Source: Prevotellaceae bacterium (GTDB lineage: Bacteria; Bacteroidota; Bacteroidia; Bacteroidales; Bacteroidaceae). From it: a stretch of DNA of 64,000 nt. Location of the stretch: the NCBI GenBank assembly GCA_029219385.1, contig JAQXTH010000006.1, positions 16,903 through 80,902 on the forward strand, written 5' to 3'. Made by a program: the position numbers and the translations under genes. Below the pieces are notes generated by a model that was not told the origin of the DNA, ran no database searches, and saw only the letters and a program-made list of their open reading frames with translations. Positions 36,737-44,290 of this stretch are shown piece by piece (position 1 is the first letter of the stretch; each line of letters starts with the position of its first letter).

Positions 36737-36849
36737 TATCTTTGCGACAGAGACGCGAAAATAGGCTGCATCTCGGCAGAGAAATCGGTAAACCGTTTCT
36801 CTGCGCTCGATTTGCACTATCTTTGCGAACAAAGACGCGAAAATAGGCT
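36737..36849 (+). promoter_or_regulatory. Duplicated promoter segment with an intervening hairpin
   Basis: Two near-identical 31-32 base segments, each starting TATCTTTGCGA and containing GACGCGAAAATAGGCT, lie at 36737-36767 and 36818-36849, 81 bases apart. Each begins with a -7-type box (TATCTTTG). Between them GCAGAGAAA and TTTCTCTGC (36776-36804) pair, with CGG/CCG continuing the stem inside after one bulged base. The nucleotidyltransferase ATG follows 44 bases after the second copy, so two tandem promoters separated by a structured region are likely. Confidence 0.6.
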
Positions 36850-36893
36850 TATGCCGACATAGACGGATAATTATCTTAAAACATATAAATATT

Positions 36894-37808
36894 ATGAAAC
36901 CAACACTTTTTCTTCTCGCAGCAGGAATGGGCAGTCGATATGGTGGTCTCAAACAGTTAGACACCCTCGGCCCTCATGGTGAAACCATCATGGACTATTC
37001 TATCTATGATGCAATCAAGGCCGGATTTGGCAAAATAGTATGGGTAATTCGCAAGGATTTTGAGGAGCAGTTCCGCAAACAGGTGCTTGCCAAGTATGAA
37101 GGTCATGTTCCCTGTGAACTTTGTTTTCAGGCTCTCGACGCACTGCCCGAGGGCTTTACCGTGCCCGAAGGACGCCAAAAACCCTGGGGAACCAATCATG
37201 CTGTGATGATGGGCAAGGATGTTGTTAAAGAACCGTTTGCTGTGCTCAACTGCGACGACTTCTACGACAGAGATGCTTTTATGGTTTTGGGAAAATTCCT
37301 CAGCGAATTGCCCGAGGGTAGCACCGGCAAATATGCCATGGTGGGTTTCCGTGTAGACAACACTTTGAGCGACAGTGGAACAGTGAGCCGTGGTATTTGC
37401 GAATACGACCCTGCAACACACCACCTCACCTCGGTTGTGGAACGCACCAAAATTGAACGCCACGATGGCATCGTGCAATATCTTGATGAAGAGGGCAACT
37501 GGGTAAGCATTCCCGACACCACTCCTGTCAGCATGAATTTCTGGGGTTTCACTCCCGACTATTTCCAACACAGCGAGGAATATTTCAAGGTTTTCCTTTC
37601 CGATCCCAAAAATCAGGAAAATCTCAAGAGCGAATTTTTCATTCCTCTTATGGTTGACCACCTCATCAAAACCGGCAAGGCAACTTGTGAAGTGCTCGAC
37701 ACCACTTCAAAGTGGTTTGGCGTGACATATCCCGAAGACCGTCCGGGCGTGGTTGAGAAATTTGCCAAACTTGCCGAGATTGGTCAATATCCCGAAAAGA
37801 TGTTCTAA
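36894..37808 (+). CDS. Sugar-phosphate nucleotidyltransferase
   Basis: 304 residues. The N-terminus has the nucleotide-binding signature of NTP transferases, LLAAGMGSRYGGLKQLDTLG, with the activating lysine and the following PHGETIMDYSIYDA. WGTNHAVMMGKDVV, LNCDDFYDRDAF and MNFWGFTPDYF are typical of a Bacteroidetes-specific branch often found near hexosamine or mannose metabolism. It presumably makes a nucleotide-sugar from sugar-1-phosphate; which nucleotide and sugar cannot be told. The gene is alone on the plus strand with a duplicated promoter region in front and a terminator plus the second 23-base repeat array behind. Confidence 0.8.
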   Translation: MKPTLFLLAAGMGSRYGGLKQLDTLGPHGETIMDYSIYDAIKAGFGKIVWVIRKDFEEQFRKQVLAKYEGHVPCELCFQALDALPEGFTVPEGRQKPWGTNHAVMMGKDVVKEPFAVLNCDDFYDRDAFMVLGKFLSELPEGSTGKYAMVGFRVDNTLSDSGTVSRGICEYDPATHHLTSVVERTKIERHDGIVQYLDEEGNWVSIPDTTPVSMNFWGFTPDYFQHSEEYFKVFLSDPKNQENLKSEFFIPLMVDHLIKTGKATCEVLDTTSKWFGVTYPEDRPGVVEKFAKLAEIGQYPEKMF

Positions 37809-37827
37809 TTTTTTTTCATGTAATTAT

Positions 37828-37868
37828 AAGGGTCTGTTGCTCCTATAGGGGTGGCAGGCCCTTTTTTT
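37828..37868 (+). terminator. Terminator after the nucleotidyltransferase gene
   Basis: AGGGTCTG and CAGGCCCT pair (one G-U) around a loop, followed by seven T. Confidence 0.7.
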
Positions 37869-37890
37869 GGGGAAAAATGTCGCAGAATTT

Positions 37891-37990
37891 TATAGTTCTC
37901 TAACTTAGCGAACTAAAGCACCCTAAGTTAGCGTGCTATAACACCTTAAACTAAGAAACTATAGCACCCTAATTTAGGGAACTATAATTC
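37891..37990. repeat. Four-unit 23-base tandem palindromic repeat, copy 2
   Basis: Units begin at 37891, 37914, 37937 and 37960, followed by a closing TATA, exactly the layout of copy 1 at 15908. By hand count the copies differ at 1, 1, 3 and 3 positions in units 1 to 4 (84 of 92 identical). It again sits between convergent genes, between the nucleotidyltransferase terminator and a second terminator for manA. Confidence 0.85.
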
Positions 37991-37996
37991 TCTTTT

Positions 37997-38024
37997 AAAA
38001 AAACGACCAAAAGGTCGTTTTTTT
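37997..38024 (-). terminator. Bidirectional terminator after manA
   Basis: AAAAAAACGACC and GGTCGTTTTTTT pair around AAAA; works on either strand and lies 28 bases past the manA stop. Confidence 0.85.
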
Positions 38025-38051
38025 GGGGTGTATGCTCTTGGAAGAAAGGGA

Positions 38052-39113
38052 TTATCTGCTTGTGAGATGAAAGAAGCGGTTAATTTTGTTGGCAATGCTC
38101 GTGTCAAGATTGTCGATAAATGTTTCTAAAATCTTTACTTTGCCATCAATGGGCACAATGTCGTAGTCAGCAAGTTCTGCAGGAATGAGACAACTGTTTC
38201 CCTCTCTTAAAGTGGTGGGGGTAGGATTGTTGCCCATGCGCGGTTTTATGGTGCAAGTGCCACTCAGACACACAGTGATGACAAACGAGTCATATTTTAT
38301 CATGTTGCGGTGAAAAGACTTCTCCACGTCTATCACCCTGATGTTGAAAAACGGGCTTTTTATCACCGGTACAGCCTTTTGTGTCTTTTCCATATAGTGC
38401 ACACGATAATCATCGAGCACTTCATAGTCGATAGCTTCTTTTGCCTTGTCTATGTGCAATTCTCTTGGCTCTCCATTGATGTCTTTGCGGTTATAGTCAA
38501 AAATGCGATAGGTGAGGTCGCTGCTTTGCTGCACTTCAACCAACAGAATGCCGCCACAAATGGCATGCACCCTGCCCGACGGAATATAAAACACATCGCC
38601 CGTTTTCACTTCGTGGCGTGCCAAAACATCGCAAATGCTGCCGTCTTTGGTGCGGCAGGCAAACTCGTAGGGGGTGATATGCTCTTTGAAGCCCACAAAG
38701 AGGCTTGCGCCTGGTTCGGCATCAATTACATACCACATTTCGGTCTTGCCCCTTTTTCCGTGATGTTTCATGGCCATTTCATCGTTGGGATGCACCTGTA
38801 TGCTGAGGTCGTGGCGTGCGTCGATAAATTTCACCAACAAGGGCATTTCCCGCCCATACTTCTCAACCACGGATTTGCCAAGTATGCGTTCTCCGAATTG
38901 TTCGATGATTTCAGTGATTTTTGTTCCCCTATATTGGCCGTTGCTTATAATGCCGGGTCGTTCGTCAATGGCACTCACTTCCCAACTTTCGCCAATGGGT
39001 CGTTTGTCATCTTCGAGACCTTTCCATGCTTTGAGGCGCGACCCGCCCCAAACCACTTCTTTCATGTTGGGTTCAAACAAGAGGGGGTATAGTGTTATGT
39101 CTTTTGTTTCCAT
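38052..39113 (-). CDS. manA: Mannose-6-phosphate isomerase, class I
   Basis: 353 residues. Interconverts fructose-6-phosphate and mannose-6-phosphate. Zinc-site residues are visible in SIQVHPNDEMA (Gln and His), KTEMWYVIDA (Glu) and PSGRVHAICGGILLVEVQQS (His); the conserved YRIFDYNRKD loop follows. The N-terminus (LYPLLFEPNMKEVVWGGSRL) is the usual short class I form. It lies 24 bases after the GDP-mannose pyrophosphorylase gene, so the two genes supply GDP-mannose for glycans. Convergent with the nucleotidyltransferase gene. Confidence 0.92.
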   Translation of the reverse strand: METKDITLYPLLFEPNMKEVVWGGSRLKAWKGLEDDKRPIGESWEVSAIDERPGIISNGQYRGTKITEIIEQFGERILGKSVVEKYGREMPLLVKFIDARHDLSIQVHPNDEMAMKHHGKRGKTEMWYVIDAEPGASLFVGFKEHITPYEFACRTKDGSICDVLARHEVKTGDVFYIPSGRVHAICGGILLVEVQQSSDLTYRIFDYNRKDINGEPRELHIDKAKEAIDYEVLDDYRVHYMEKTQKAVPVIKSPFFNIRVIDVEKSFHRNMIKYDSFVITVCLSGTCTIKPRMGNNPTPTTLREGNSCLIPAELADYDIVPIDGKVKILETFIDNLDTSIANKINRFFHLTSR

Positions 39114-39137
39114 CTGAGAGGTGGAGTGTGGATTGCC

Positions 39138-40217
39138 TTACATTATGTCATCGCCAAACTTCAGTTTTGCATCATTCATTATTCGCCTCACGAGGGCAGG
39201 ATCGTCTTTTTTGCAAATCATCAGCATTTTGTCGTTTTCTACCACGATATATCCCTCCAGCCCTTGTGCCACGACCACTTTGTCAGACGAAGAATAGAAG
39301 AGGTTCTCCTTGCAGTCGTAGAGCAGGTTGCGCGAACCGAGTGCAACGTTTTTGTGAGCGTCTTTTTGGTGAAGGTCATAATAGTTTTTCCATGTGCCTA
39401 CATCTGCCCAACCAAAGTCGCAGGGAGAGATGTAGACATTTTCGGCATGTTCTAAGATTAGCATATCAATAGATTGAAACCTTATGCGCGCATATTGTTC
39501 TTCCATCACGCGACTCGCGTCTTCAACCACAATCGAACCGTTTACGAGAGCTGCCATCTTTTTCACATAGGGATAGTCTTCTTCCATTGCACGGAGCATG
39601 GTGTTTACTTTCCAGATAAAAATGCCGGTGTTCCAATAAAACTCACCGCTGTCGCAGAATATGCGTGCAAAGTCGATGTTGGGCTTCTCCGTGAAACTTT
39701 TCAGTTTCATAAATCCATCGATATTTTCTTCGCCTATTTGCAGATAGCCATAACTTGTGGCAGGGCGTGTGGGCTTGATGCCAACGGCCACGAAATTGCC
39801 CGTTTCATCGACAAATTTCAGTCCTCGCGCCATTTGGTTTTCAAACGACACAACATCATATATAATCTGGTCGGCAGGTGCGGAAATAACGTTGGCTTCG
39901 GGGTTGCGCCCAACAATGTGCATGAGGGTGAGAGCCGTGGCAGGCACGGTGTTGATTTGCAGAGGCTCGGCAATGATATGCTTGGGGTCAACTTCGGGCA
40001 GTTGTGCGCAGACGAGTTCTGTGTATTCTTTATAAGTGCTGATATATATATTTTCGGGCGGCACAAGTTTTGAATACCTGTCGTAGGTCATTTGAAGCAT
40101 AGTGCGCCCCATGGCAAAAAGGTCGAGGAACTGTTTTGGCTTTTTCGACAGACTGATAGGCCAAAGTTTCGAACCTATACCTCCCGCCAAAATAATGCAG
40201 AAATTGTTTTTGTTCAT
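39138..40217 (-). CDS. manC: Mannose-1-phosphate guanylyltransferase
   Basis: 359 residues from ATG 40217; the tracked start at 40370 adds 51 residues of implausible sequence reaching the promoter region. Makes GDP-mannose from GTP and mannose-1-phosphate. The pyrophosphorylase signature reads LAGGIGSKLWPISLSKKPKQF, where most members have GxGxRLWPxSRxxxPKQF, so two arginines are replaced by Lys and Leu. Further marks: SAPADQIIYD-like VISAPADQIIYDVVSFE, VGIKPTRPATSYGYLQ, FTEKPN and FYWNTGIFIWKV. Short form without the isomerase domain, which is supplied by manA next door. Good conservation elsewhere suggests it is active. Confidence 0.88.
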   Translation of the reverse strand: MNKNNFCIILAGGIGSKLWPISLSKKPKQFLDLFAMGRTMLQMTYDRYSKLVPPENIYISTYKEYTELVCAQLPEVDPKHIIAEPLQINTVPATALTLMHIVGRNPEANVISAPADQIIYDVVSFENQMARGLKFVDETGNFVAVGIKPTRPATSYGYLQIGEENIDGFMKLKSFTEKPNIDFARIFCDSGEFYWNTGIFIWKVNTMLRAMEEDYPYVKKMAALVNGSIVVEDASRVMEEQYARIRFQSIDMLILEHAENVYISPCDFGWADVGTWKNYYDLHQKDAHKNVALGSRNLLYDCKENLFYSSSDKVVVAQGLEGYIVVENDKMLMICKKDDPALVRRIMNDAKLKFGDDIM

Positions 40218-40452
40218 AACCAATGCGTTTAAGGGTTGTTGTTCTGTTTGCGTTGCTAAGTTAGGCATTTTTCCATAACCGCAAAGATTTTTTGTGCTAA
40301 AAAACGTAATGCCAAACAAAATTATGCAAACGTTATTTTCTTGTTTCTTTAAAAGGCAAGGACCTTTCATGCCTGTCTTTTCGAGCAGAGTGAAATATAA
40401 TAAGCGATTTGGGTCAAAACGAGACTATTTTGGCAAAAAAGTCTTCAAAAAA

Positions 40453-40484
40453 TTTGCCATATTAAAAATAAAGCCTTACCTTTG
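40453..40484 (+). promoter_or_regulatory. Promoter of tRNA-Leu
   Basis: TTTG (40453-40456) and TACCTTTG (40477-40484) with a 20-base spacer, ending 24 bases before the tRNA. Confidence 0.65.
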
Positions 40485-40508
40485 CCGAGCATTTCGCACG
40501 ACTACCAA

Positions 40509-40590
40509 GCCCAGATGGCGGAATTGGTAGACGCGTTGGTCTCAAACACCAATGCCGCAAGGCGTGCCGGTTCGATCCCGGCTCTGGGTA
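40509..40590 (+). tRNA. tRNA-Leu (anticodon CAA)
   Basis: 82 bases. Acceptor arms GCCCAGA and TCTGGGT pair with a G-U at the end, the D-arm has the usual GGCGGAATTGGTAGACGC, the anticodon stem TTGGT/ACCAA frames loop CTCAAAC with anticodon CAA (reads UUG), a long class II variable arm follows (TGCCGCAAGGCG), and the T-arm is GCCGGTTCGATCCCGGC. CCA is not encoded. Confidence 0.95.
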
Positions 40591-40628
40591 CAAAAAAAGG
40601 GAGCGGAGTAATCTGCTCCCTTTTTTGT
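40591..40628 (+). terminator. Terminator after tRNA-Leu
   Basis: GGGAGC and GCTCCC pair with flanking A and T runs. It also faces the 3' end of the minus-strand island, 95 bases away. Confidence 0.85.
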
Positions 40629-40722
40629 GTTTATAGATTTCGCAGAGATGTGTGGAGATACATATAATATTAGCGCAGCTGTCTAAGAGAATCAGTTCGG
40701 CTTCTCAATGAATAATATGACT

Positions 40723-41295
40723 TTAAATGAACTTAATCAACTTGTGTATTATTAGCTTAATTGAAGATGTCGTATTGTATAGTGATGTCTCATGACTTTT
40801 TAGAAATTCTGTAGTAACCTGAAATCTCTTCTCGTCGAAAAACTCACCACCAGTAACCCATTTATAATACGTAGTTGTTAATTCCAGCAAATTCGCTCCC
40901 TTTGTTTTCTCTAAAAACTTAGGAAAAGATTCCTTTATTTCCTTATTTATACAGTCAATAATAAGATCTGCTTTGTGAAATATCATTCTAACTTCTTTCC
41001 TTGCCACTTCTAATTGTATTTCTCCTTTTTGGAGCTTTGAGAAAATCTCCGAGTTGTGTTCATACAAAGCTGATAGTTCTTTTAAATCAGTCACGACAAT
41101 ATCTCGAACAATATCTTTTTTGTTTAAGGCCTTTGTTAAATAAATTACAGCAATCGAAAGAACTATTGTTGCGACTAGCATTAATAAGTCAACAATATTC
41201 ACTTTGAAATCCCATATTCCTTGTATAAAGAGTATAACCATGGCAGAAACAAAGCAACCAGATAGAAAACCAAATAGGCCTATTAAAAACTTCAT
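40723..41295 (-). CDS. Two-helix membrane protein at the end of the island
   Basis: 190 residues, no family recognised. Two hydrophobic helices at about residues 3-26 (LIGLFGFLSGCFVSAMVILF) and 35-55 (IVDLLMLVATIVLSIAVIYL), then a soluble, helical, charged domain of about 130 residues (KDIVRDIVVTDLKELSALYE, EVRMIFHKADLIIDCINKEI). The layout, two N-terminal helices and a cytosolic helical tail, is common among membrane-acting effectors and also among plain accessory proteins. It starts one base after the STAS-like gene, so the two are almost certainly co-translated. It ends the ten-gene island next to tRNA-Leu. Confidence 0.7.
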   Translation of the reverse strand: MKFLIGLFGFLSGCFVSAMVILFIQGIWDFKVNIVDLLMLVATIVLSIAVIYLTKALNKKDIVRDIVVTDLKELSALYEHNSEIFSKLQKGEIQLEVARKEVRMIFHKADLIIDCINKEIKESFPKFLEKTKGANLLELTTTYYKWVTGGEFFDEKRFQVTTEFLKSHETSLYNTTSSIKLIIHKLIKFI

Positions 41296-41296
41296 A

Positions 41297-41626
41297 CTAT
41301 TTCTTCGTAGGATTCTTAATTTCTTCTATAATTCTTTCCTTTCTAGTCTCGCTTTCTGTTGAAATAAAGACTATCGTATCAAGTACAACATTGGCACTGT
41401 ATTCTATTGATAGTTTCCCGAACGAACCAGAAACAAATGAAGAAGGATAACCCCATACCCCATCAAGGTTTATTTCCAACTTCACACCACGTTGCCTTGC
41501 TTCCTCAAATTTGTTTTTGAGGATTTCTTCATAAAACTGTTGACCAGAGTTTGGTCCATCTTTCCGATACCTAGCACCTGGTGAATCGGAAAAGTCATTT
41601 TTGATGTTAATGCAAATATTATCCAT
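41297..41626 (-). CDS. STAS-like domain protein (DUF4325 type)
   Basis: 109 residues. The start ICINIKNDFSDSPGARYRKD, the SGQQFYEEIL segment and especially GVWGYPSSFVSGSFGKLSIE match DUF4325, a small STAS-like domain that usually accompanies histidine-kinase-type ATPases. The phrase GYPSSFVSGSFG is where other STAS proteins carry the phosphorylatable serine loop. Its ATG lies 8 bases inside the end of the upstream GHKL ATPase gene and its stop is one base before the membrane-protein gene, so the three genes form a tight module. By analogy with anti-sigma/anti-anti-sigma pairs, it may be a phosphorylation- or nucleotide-controlled partner of the ATPase; this is inference. Confidence 0.72.
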   Translation of the reverse strand: MDNICINIKNDFSDSPGARYRKDGPNSGQQFYEEILKNKFEEARQRGVKLEINLDGVWGYPSSFVSGSFGKLSIEYSANVVLDTIVFISTESETRKERIIEEIKNPTKK

Positions 41627-42662
41627 TTGTTTGATCTTTTATAAGTTCCCAATATAAACACGTTCCTTGAAAATTGCTTTTAAGCTTTTCCGCATCTCTT
41701 GTTTTGAGATTAATTTTAACATCATTACTGATGATATAAGCTCTTCCAAAAACGTGCTGTTGACTATTTCTAGCAATTTGAGGAATTCCTTTTCCTCTTA
41801 TATTGTTATCTATAATCTCCCGAGACTTTATTTTCCCATCTAGCAAATCTTGTACCAAATCTACATTATGTGAAATTCCTATCCAATTTGTCAATTTCTT
41901 ATATTTACTTACAGGTAAGCTATCAAAAATACCAACCCCAAGGTCTATAAATGAATAGCACGTCTTTCCGTCAGGGTCATTATAGGTGTAAAGCCACCAC
42001 TTAGTGGTACCTGCTTGTTTCTTATTTGCGTGGTTGTTAGTGTTAGACATTGCTTCGACAATCATTTCATATAAATCGGAAAAAGGTTCTGTACTTGAAA
42101 ATACATGCTTCGTTCCATAAAGACATGCTTGCTTTGCAATTTCTGGTTGTACTTGAAAATGACTTTCTTTGTGCAGTAAGTTAACGTCCTGCTTTTGTGC
42201 TGACTTCATAAGTTTGCTTGAACTGACAAACTTATAAAACCCTGACTCTGCAAAGAGTTTAAGTAGTTTTGGTTTTTTTGGAGCATTGCCTGACAATTTA
42301 CCATATTTCCCATAAAAATGAGCATCATTAGCACAAGCAACTAATAAGGCTATTGCATCTGGAGAAAGGTTCTGGACATTTTCGATATCCATTATTACTT
42401 TTTCCTTTTTATGCAATAAAGATTTGCAGTCATTAATGTAGCTTACAACCGCATCTGTGTTATCGATAAGAGAAAAATTACTTGGCGAAACCTTTGTAAT
42501 ATCTTTCTTCTCATTAACACGTTTTCTCTCTGCAATATCTAGTTTTCGTGACAAAAGTCTTCTACGTCGCCTCCTTATTGCAAGGAGATGGCGTTTCTTC
42601 ATTTCAGACCTCTCACGCGAAAGCTGATGCTTATAAGCCTTATATCGTTTACTTTTTCTCAT
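41619..42662 (-). CDS. GHKL (HATPase_c) ATPase with basic N-terminus and STAS-like middle
   Basis: 347 residues. The first 50 are strikingly basic (LLAIRRRRRRLLSRK), suggestive of nucleic-acid or membrane contact. Residues about 65-155 look like a STAS-type domain (KVIMDIENVQNLSPDAIALL, then LKLFAESGFYKFV). Residues 190-347 are a Bergerat-fold ATPase: N-box LYEMIVEAMSNTNNHA (E203, N207, H211), G1 box FIDLGVGIFD, G2 RGKGIPQIARN, and GTCLYWEL. No histidine-kinase H-box is visible, so it is more like an anti-sigma or MORC/MutL-style ATPase switch. It overlaps the STAS-like gene by 8 bases and follows the AlbA_2 gene by 29 bases. Confidence 0.72.
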   Translation of the reverse strand: MRKSKRYKAYKHQLSRERSEMKKRHLLAIRRRRRRLLSRKLDIAERKRVNEKKDITKVSPSNFSLIDNTDAVVSYINDCKSLLHKKEKVIMDIENVQNLSPDAIALLVACANDAHFYGKYGKLSGNAPKKPKLLKLFAESGFYKFVSSSKLMKSAQKQDVNLLHKESHFQVQPEIAKQACLYGTKHVFSSTEPFSDLYEMIVEAMSNTNNHANKKQAGTTKWWLYTYNDPDGKTCYSFIDLGVGIFDSLPVSKYKKLTNWIGISHNVDLVQDLLDGKIKSREIIDNNIRGKGIPQIARNSQQHVFGRAYIISNDVKINLKTRDAEKLKSNFQGTCLYWELIKDQTNG

Positions 42663-42691
42663 TCAGACATTATAAGGACTACTATCTACTA

Positions 42692-44290
42692 TTATTCAAG
42701 TATTATTTCCCAGAAACCGCCTTTATCGGGACCTACACGATGGAGAAACTTACCACGCATGGCTTCGATATTGCGATAAATCGAAGTTTCGCTAATTCCG
42801 ACGTTATTTGCCAACTCTGCTCTCGAGATATACGGATCTTCTATCATCAGTTCTAATATCTTGATTCTATTAGCTGTTAATGTCTCTCCCAATGCAGCTG
42901 CCTTTTTTCTCAACTTTTCTGTTACTTTGCCATGATTTTCTGCTACCTTTTCTGCTACCTTATTATGGTTTTCTGCTACCTTTCTACCGTTTTCTGTGAC
43001 GTTTACATTCACCCTTTCATCATTTACATTCACCTTTTCACTCACCTTTGGCACTGTAATCTTCAGGATGAACTCGTCAGTCCTAAAAGATGGAATATTC
43101 GCACCATTAGCCTCTTGCTCACGATAGATACGGTCAAAACCCTCGCCGAATTCCTTCACAAAATGATATGCTTTGAGGAATGCAGCTATTTTGGGATTAC
43201 GAGAGAAGTGGGTATGCCGGATATTGTTAGGTTTTACTTGTCCTGGGAGTTTGCCCGGAGACTCGAACACCAACCGATCATCAAACATTTTGATTTGTAT
43301 CTCCGTGCCCTTAATGTTGTAGGCTCGATGGCAACAAGCGTTGACTGTCATCTCTTGAATGACAAACTCAGGATAGTCACGTTTTGTCACGAACTGGGCA
43401 TGTTGTCCTAGAAACGTATGCTCACGAACCTGCGTCTCGATAAACTCAATCGTCTTCTTGACTTGGTTCAAGATGGTTCCCTCAAATGTAACATCCTTGA
43501 TGACATTCATCTCAGCACCCACCTTCTCGTCAACACCTTCATATCTGATGAAACGTGTGCGGGCACGAGGGAAGAACTTCTGGGGATACTTGCCAAAGAG
43601 AAGAATGCAAGCGGTGCTCACCTTCTCTTCACCATTGACCTCCGGTCGAGCCTGCTCACGCTCGGCTGAGCTGATGCGAGCATCGCTCTGCTCTCGTTTA
43701 ATCGCAGCCTTCTTGTTGGGCTTCACAAAACCATTGTTCTCTCGCAAGTATTGCAGGGGACTTTTCCCATAGCCGACCAATTTGGCATAGTCGGCAACGG
43801 CATCCATGTCAATGTCATCGATGGTTGCGTCATATACTGCTGTATCTTCGTAGTAGCGTTCCCCTTTGTCGTACATCAGCTGCACTCGCTCGTCAAACGT
43901 TAGTTTCCGGCTCTTGTCACCTACACGCATAAAGGCTTCATCTGCCTGGTTGGTATGCAGGCTCGAGCTGGCAGGAATCTCCATCAATAGGATACGGTTC
44001 TCGTTCCCATCCTTATCCGTGCAAGGAAGGTATGAGCAAGTCACAGGAACCGATGGATTGCAGAAATCAAACGGCACACGCAGCAGTTCGTTCAACTTCT
44101 CTGTATGCTGGTCAACACCTTCAATCTTCCGAGTCTTATCCGACACGCCTATGGCAATAACACCACCATCAGCATTGGCAAATGCTACAATGGGCACAGC
44201 CAAAGCCTTCGGCTCTATTTGAATGCTCTTGCAATCAAATGTCTGGTCTTCCTTGCGAGTAGTTATTTCTTGTATGGTCATCATAAGCAT
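42692..44290 (-). CDS. AlbA_2 (Schlafen-like) / ATPase-C4 / winged-helix regulator
   Basis: 532 residues (ATG 44290; ATGs at 44284 and 44281 are alternatives). Residues about 10-125 form the AlbA_2 or Schlafen AAA_4 domain (EDQTFDCKSIQIEPKALAVP, FANADGGVIAIGVSD). Residues about 290-420 match the HATPase_c_4 segment of this family (FVIQEMTVNACCHRAYNIKG, LVFESPGKLPGQVKPNNIRH, FGEGFDRIYREQEANGANIP). A repetitive hinge (KVAENHNKVAEKVAENHGKV) leads to a C-terminal HTH (SRAELANNVGISETSIYRNI). Such proteins are common in restriction islands and are thought to be regulators; some Schlafen-domain proteins are nucleases. Start touches the DUF5131 stop. Confidence 0.82.
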   Translation of the reverse strand: MLMMTIQEITTRKEDQTFDCKSIQIEPKALAVPIVAFANADGGVIAIGVSDKTRKIEGVDQHTEKLNELLRVPFDFCNPSVPVTCSYLPCTDKDGNENRILLMEIPASSSLHTNQADEAFMRVGDKSRKLTFDERVQLMYDKGERYYEDTAVYDATIDDIDMDAVADYAKLVGYGKSPLQYLRENNGFVKPNKKAAIKREQSDARISSAEREQARPEVNGEEKVSTACILLFGKYPQKFFPRARTRFIRYEGVDEKVGAEMNVIKDVTFEGTILNQVKKTIEFIETQVREHTFLGQHAQFVTKRDYPEFVIQEMTVNACCHRAYNIKGTEIQIKMFDDRLVFESPGKLPGQVKPNNIRHTHFSRNPKIAAFLKAYHFVKEFGEGFDRIYREQEANGANIPSFRTDEFILKITVPKVSEKVNVNDERVNVNVTENGRKVAENHNKVAEKVAENHGKVTEKLRKKAAALGETLTANRIKILELMIEDPYISRAELANNVGISETSIYRNIEAMRGKFLHRVGPDKGGFWEIILE

